NCBI GenBank assembly: GCA_025355115.1
Contig: JANXLO010000042.1
Coordinates: forward strand, 1-6,156
Direction: 5' to 3'
Length of the DNA: 6,156 nt
Source: Chthonomonadaceae bacterium
GTDB taxonomy: Bacteria; Armatimonadota; Chthonomonadetes; Chthonomonadales; Chthonomonadaceae
Numbering within the stretch: position 1 is the first letter of the stretch; every line of letters begins with the position of its first letter. A model generated the notes under the pieces. The model searched no databases. It was not told the DNA's origin and saw only the letters and a program-made list of their open reading frames with translations. Of the stretch, positions 4,727-6,156 are shown one piece after another. Position numbers and translations under genes: made by a program.

Positions 4727-6156
4727 TCAACTAGTTGAGAGGGGGAGGAGAGCCACTCGCAGTGCCTCGGGGACGGAGGCGACGGCCACGACCTCGAGCC
4801 CTGGTACTTTCGGCAGCTTGTGGACATTATGTTTAGCGACCACGGCGCGAGTGAATCCCTGCCGAGCCGCCTCACGAAGCCGCTTTTCCACCTGGGCGAC
4901 TGCCCGAACCTCACCTGCTAGGCCGATTTCGCCCACCAGAACTGTAGTCGGATGGACTGGCTGTTCCCGGAAATTGGACACGATGGCGAGCGCGGTCGCG
5001 AGGTCGGCGGCTGGCTCCATAATGCGGATCCCACCTGCGACGTTCACGAAAACATCCTGCTCCGCGAGCTTCAGCCCGACTCGCTTCTCCAGCACCGCGA
5101 GTATCATGCTGATGCGGTTAGGATCCATGCCCGTCACCGTACGGCGCGGACTCGGCAGGTTGGAGCGTGACACCAGGGCCTGCACCTCGACTAGCAGCGC
5201 ACGTGAACCCTCCAGAGTTGAGGCTACGGCAGAGCCGTTGCCGCCCGCCTCGCGCTCGGCGAGCAGAACGGCGGAGGGATTGTCCACCCCCTCCAGACCG
5301 GTCTCATGCATCTCGAAAATGCCAAGCTCGTCTGTGGAACCGAAGCGATTTTTGGCTGCTCTCAGCAGGCGGTATGCATGGTGCCTGTCGCCTTCGAAAT
5401 AGAGCACAGTGTCAACGATATGCTCGAGCACTCGTGGCCCCGCGAGACTCCCTTCCTTGGTGACATGACCTATCAGGACGATCGGCACACCAGTGCTCTT
5501 CGCGAAGCGAGCCAGATGATTCGCGCAGGCGCGCACCTGACTGACGGACCCCGGCGCAGATTCCAACGCTGAATCGGACATAGTCTGGATGCTGTCCACG
5601 ACCGCAAGCGCCGGCCGAATGGTGTTCAGGTGGTGGAGGATCAGACCAATTTCAGTCTCGACGCTGATGAGGAAGCGGGGGGTCTCGGCGTTCAAGCGAG
5701 CGCTCCGCAACTTGATCTGCTGCGCGCTCTCTTCGCCGGAGATGTAGAGGACGGTGCGGCCAGCTTCTTCGTTGTCCGCGTCCGGTTCAATGGATGTCTT
5801 TTTTCCGGCAGGGGGAGTATTCTGGGGAGCCGCCACTCGCGCGGCCACCTGCGTCAGCAGAGTGGACTTGCCGATGCCAGGGTCGCCGCCGACAAGTATC
5901 AGCCCACCCGAAACCACTCCGCCTCCAAGCACACGGTCGAACTCGCTGATCCCCGTCGAGAGACGCTCCATCGCCGTCGTCTCCACTTGAGTGATAGGCG
6001 TCGGCATCCCGGCTCCGCTGGGGACTATGCCCCGCGATTCGCCGCCCCCAAACCCGCTCGAGGAGCCGATGGGAGAACTCGCCTTCTCCTTGACGGAGAC
6101 CTCCTCCACGAAGGAGTCCCAGGCGTCGCACTCGGGGCATCGGCCCAGCCATTTGG
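4727..6156 (-). CDS. radA: DNA repair protein RadA (5' truncated)
   Basis: The frame is open from the window edge to TGA at 4729-4727, giving 475 complete residues. A GTG at 6109 is an internal valine, because KWLGRCPECDAW (from 6154) precedes it. This is the second half of the N-terminal four-cysteine zinc finger; only about a dozen residues with the first CxxC should be missing. Counting from that lysine, Walker A (GGDPGIGKST) is at 89-98, Walker B-like ALAVVDS about 182-188, and the RadA signature KNRFG at 268-272. After it comes the Lon-protease-like C-terminal domain (VFVNVAGGIRIMEPAADLA) with GEIGLAGEVR, in which the Lon catalytic serine context is replaced by EPAAD, as usual for RadA. 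RadA is a RecA-like ATPase that extends recombination intermediates and loads or acts as a helicase at D-loops. A roughly 24-residue loop after the Walker A helix is longer than in E. coli. Its orientation matches the operon, but the hairpin and separate promoter argue against co-transcription. Confidence 0.97.
   Translation of the reverse strand, partial: KWLGRCPECDAWDSFVEEVSVKEKASSPIGSSSGFGGGESRGIVPSGAGMPTPITQVETTAMERLSTGISEFDRVLGGGVVSGGLILVGGDPGIGKSTLLTQVAARVAAPQNTPPAGKKTSIEPDADNEEAGRTVLYISGEESAQQIKLRSARLNAETPRFLISVETEIGLILHHLNTIRPALAVVDSIQTMSDSALESAPGSVSQVRACANHLARFAKSTGVPIVLIGHVTKEGSLAGPRVLEHIVDTVLYFEGDRHHAYRLLRAAKNRFGSTDELGIFEMHETGLEGVDNPSAVLLAEREAGGNGSAVASTLEGSRALLVEVQALVSRSNLPSPRRTVTGMDPNRISMILAVLEKRVGLKLAEQDVFVNVAGGIRIMEPAADLATALAIVSNFREQPVHPTTVLVGEIGLAGEVRAVAQVEKRLREAARQGFTRAVVAKHNVHKLPKVPGLEVVAVASVPEALRVALLPLSTS

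Noticed and set aside
4695..5402. Long plus-strand open frame opposite radA (235 codons)
   Set aside because: Its translation is a low-complexity S/R/T/A string with no domain, and it lies entirely antisense to an unmistakable radA.
1..6156. CRISPR array, tRNA, rRNA, insertion sequence or phage attachment site
   Set aside because: No regularly spaced repeats, no cloverleaf-like or rRNA-like sequence, and no transposase or integrase was seen on either strand.

Overview
The window looks like a chromosomal segment from a moderately high-GC, Gram-negative-type bacterium. The flanking genes, a bacterial alpha-2-macroglobulin and a RadA with an enlarged N-terminal loop, would fit Acidobacteriota. 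That assignment is inferred from protein style only and is weak.

Layout. (1) Positions 1-1335, plus strand: the C-terminal part of a bacterial alpha-2-macroglobulin, whose 5' end lies outside the window. (2) Positions 1358-1392: a strong hairpin with T runs on both sides, shared as a terminator by two converging transcripts. (3) Positions 1413-4385, minus strand: a compact three-gene operon read right to left. It encodes a multi-pass membrane protein with a C-terminal coiled coil, a 212-residue protein resembling the nucleoside 2-deoxyribosyltransferase fold, and a 457-residue relative of phosphoenolpyruvate synthase (ATP-grasp plus phosphohistidine-like segment). The last two overlap by 4 bp (ATGA). 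(4) Positions 4386-4726: an intergenic region with a near-consensus sigma-70 promoter for the operon (TTGACA, 17 bp, TAAAAT, with a palindrome in the spacer) and a long imperfect hairpin downstream of radA. (5) Positions 4727-6156, minus strand: radA, lacking only its extreme N-terminus.

The operon is the interesting part. It lies between ordinary chromosomal genes, has its own promoter and terminator, looks less GC-rich than radA in the stretches inspected, and combines a putative nucleoside/nucleotide glycosyl-bond enzyme, an atypical ATP-grasp phosphotransferase and a membrane protein. This architecture resembles nucleotide-centred conflict or defence systems, where an enzyme that makes or destroys a nucleotide is paired with a membrane effector. 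No function can be proved from the sequence alone. The assignments rest on motifs: an N-terminal strand plus W-x-x-S-x-G-x3-E in the transferase-like protein, and a glycine-rich lysine loop, an EW...Q signature and a TSH motif in the PEP-synthase relative. Its N-terminal half also looks like a second, degenerate copy of the ATP-grasp module.
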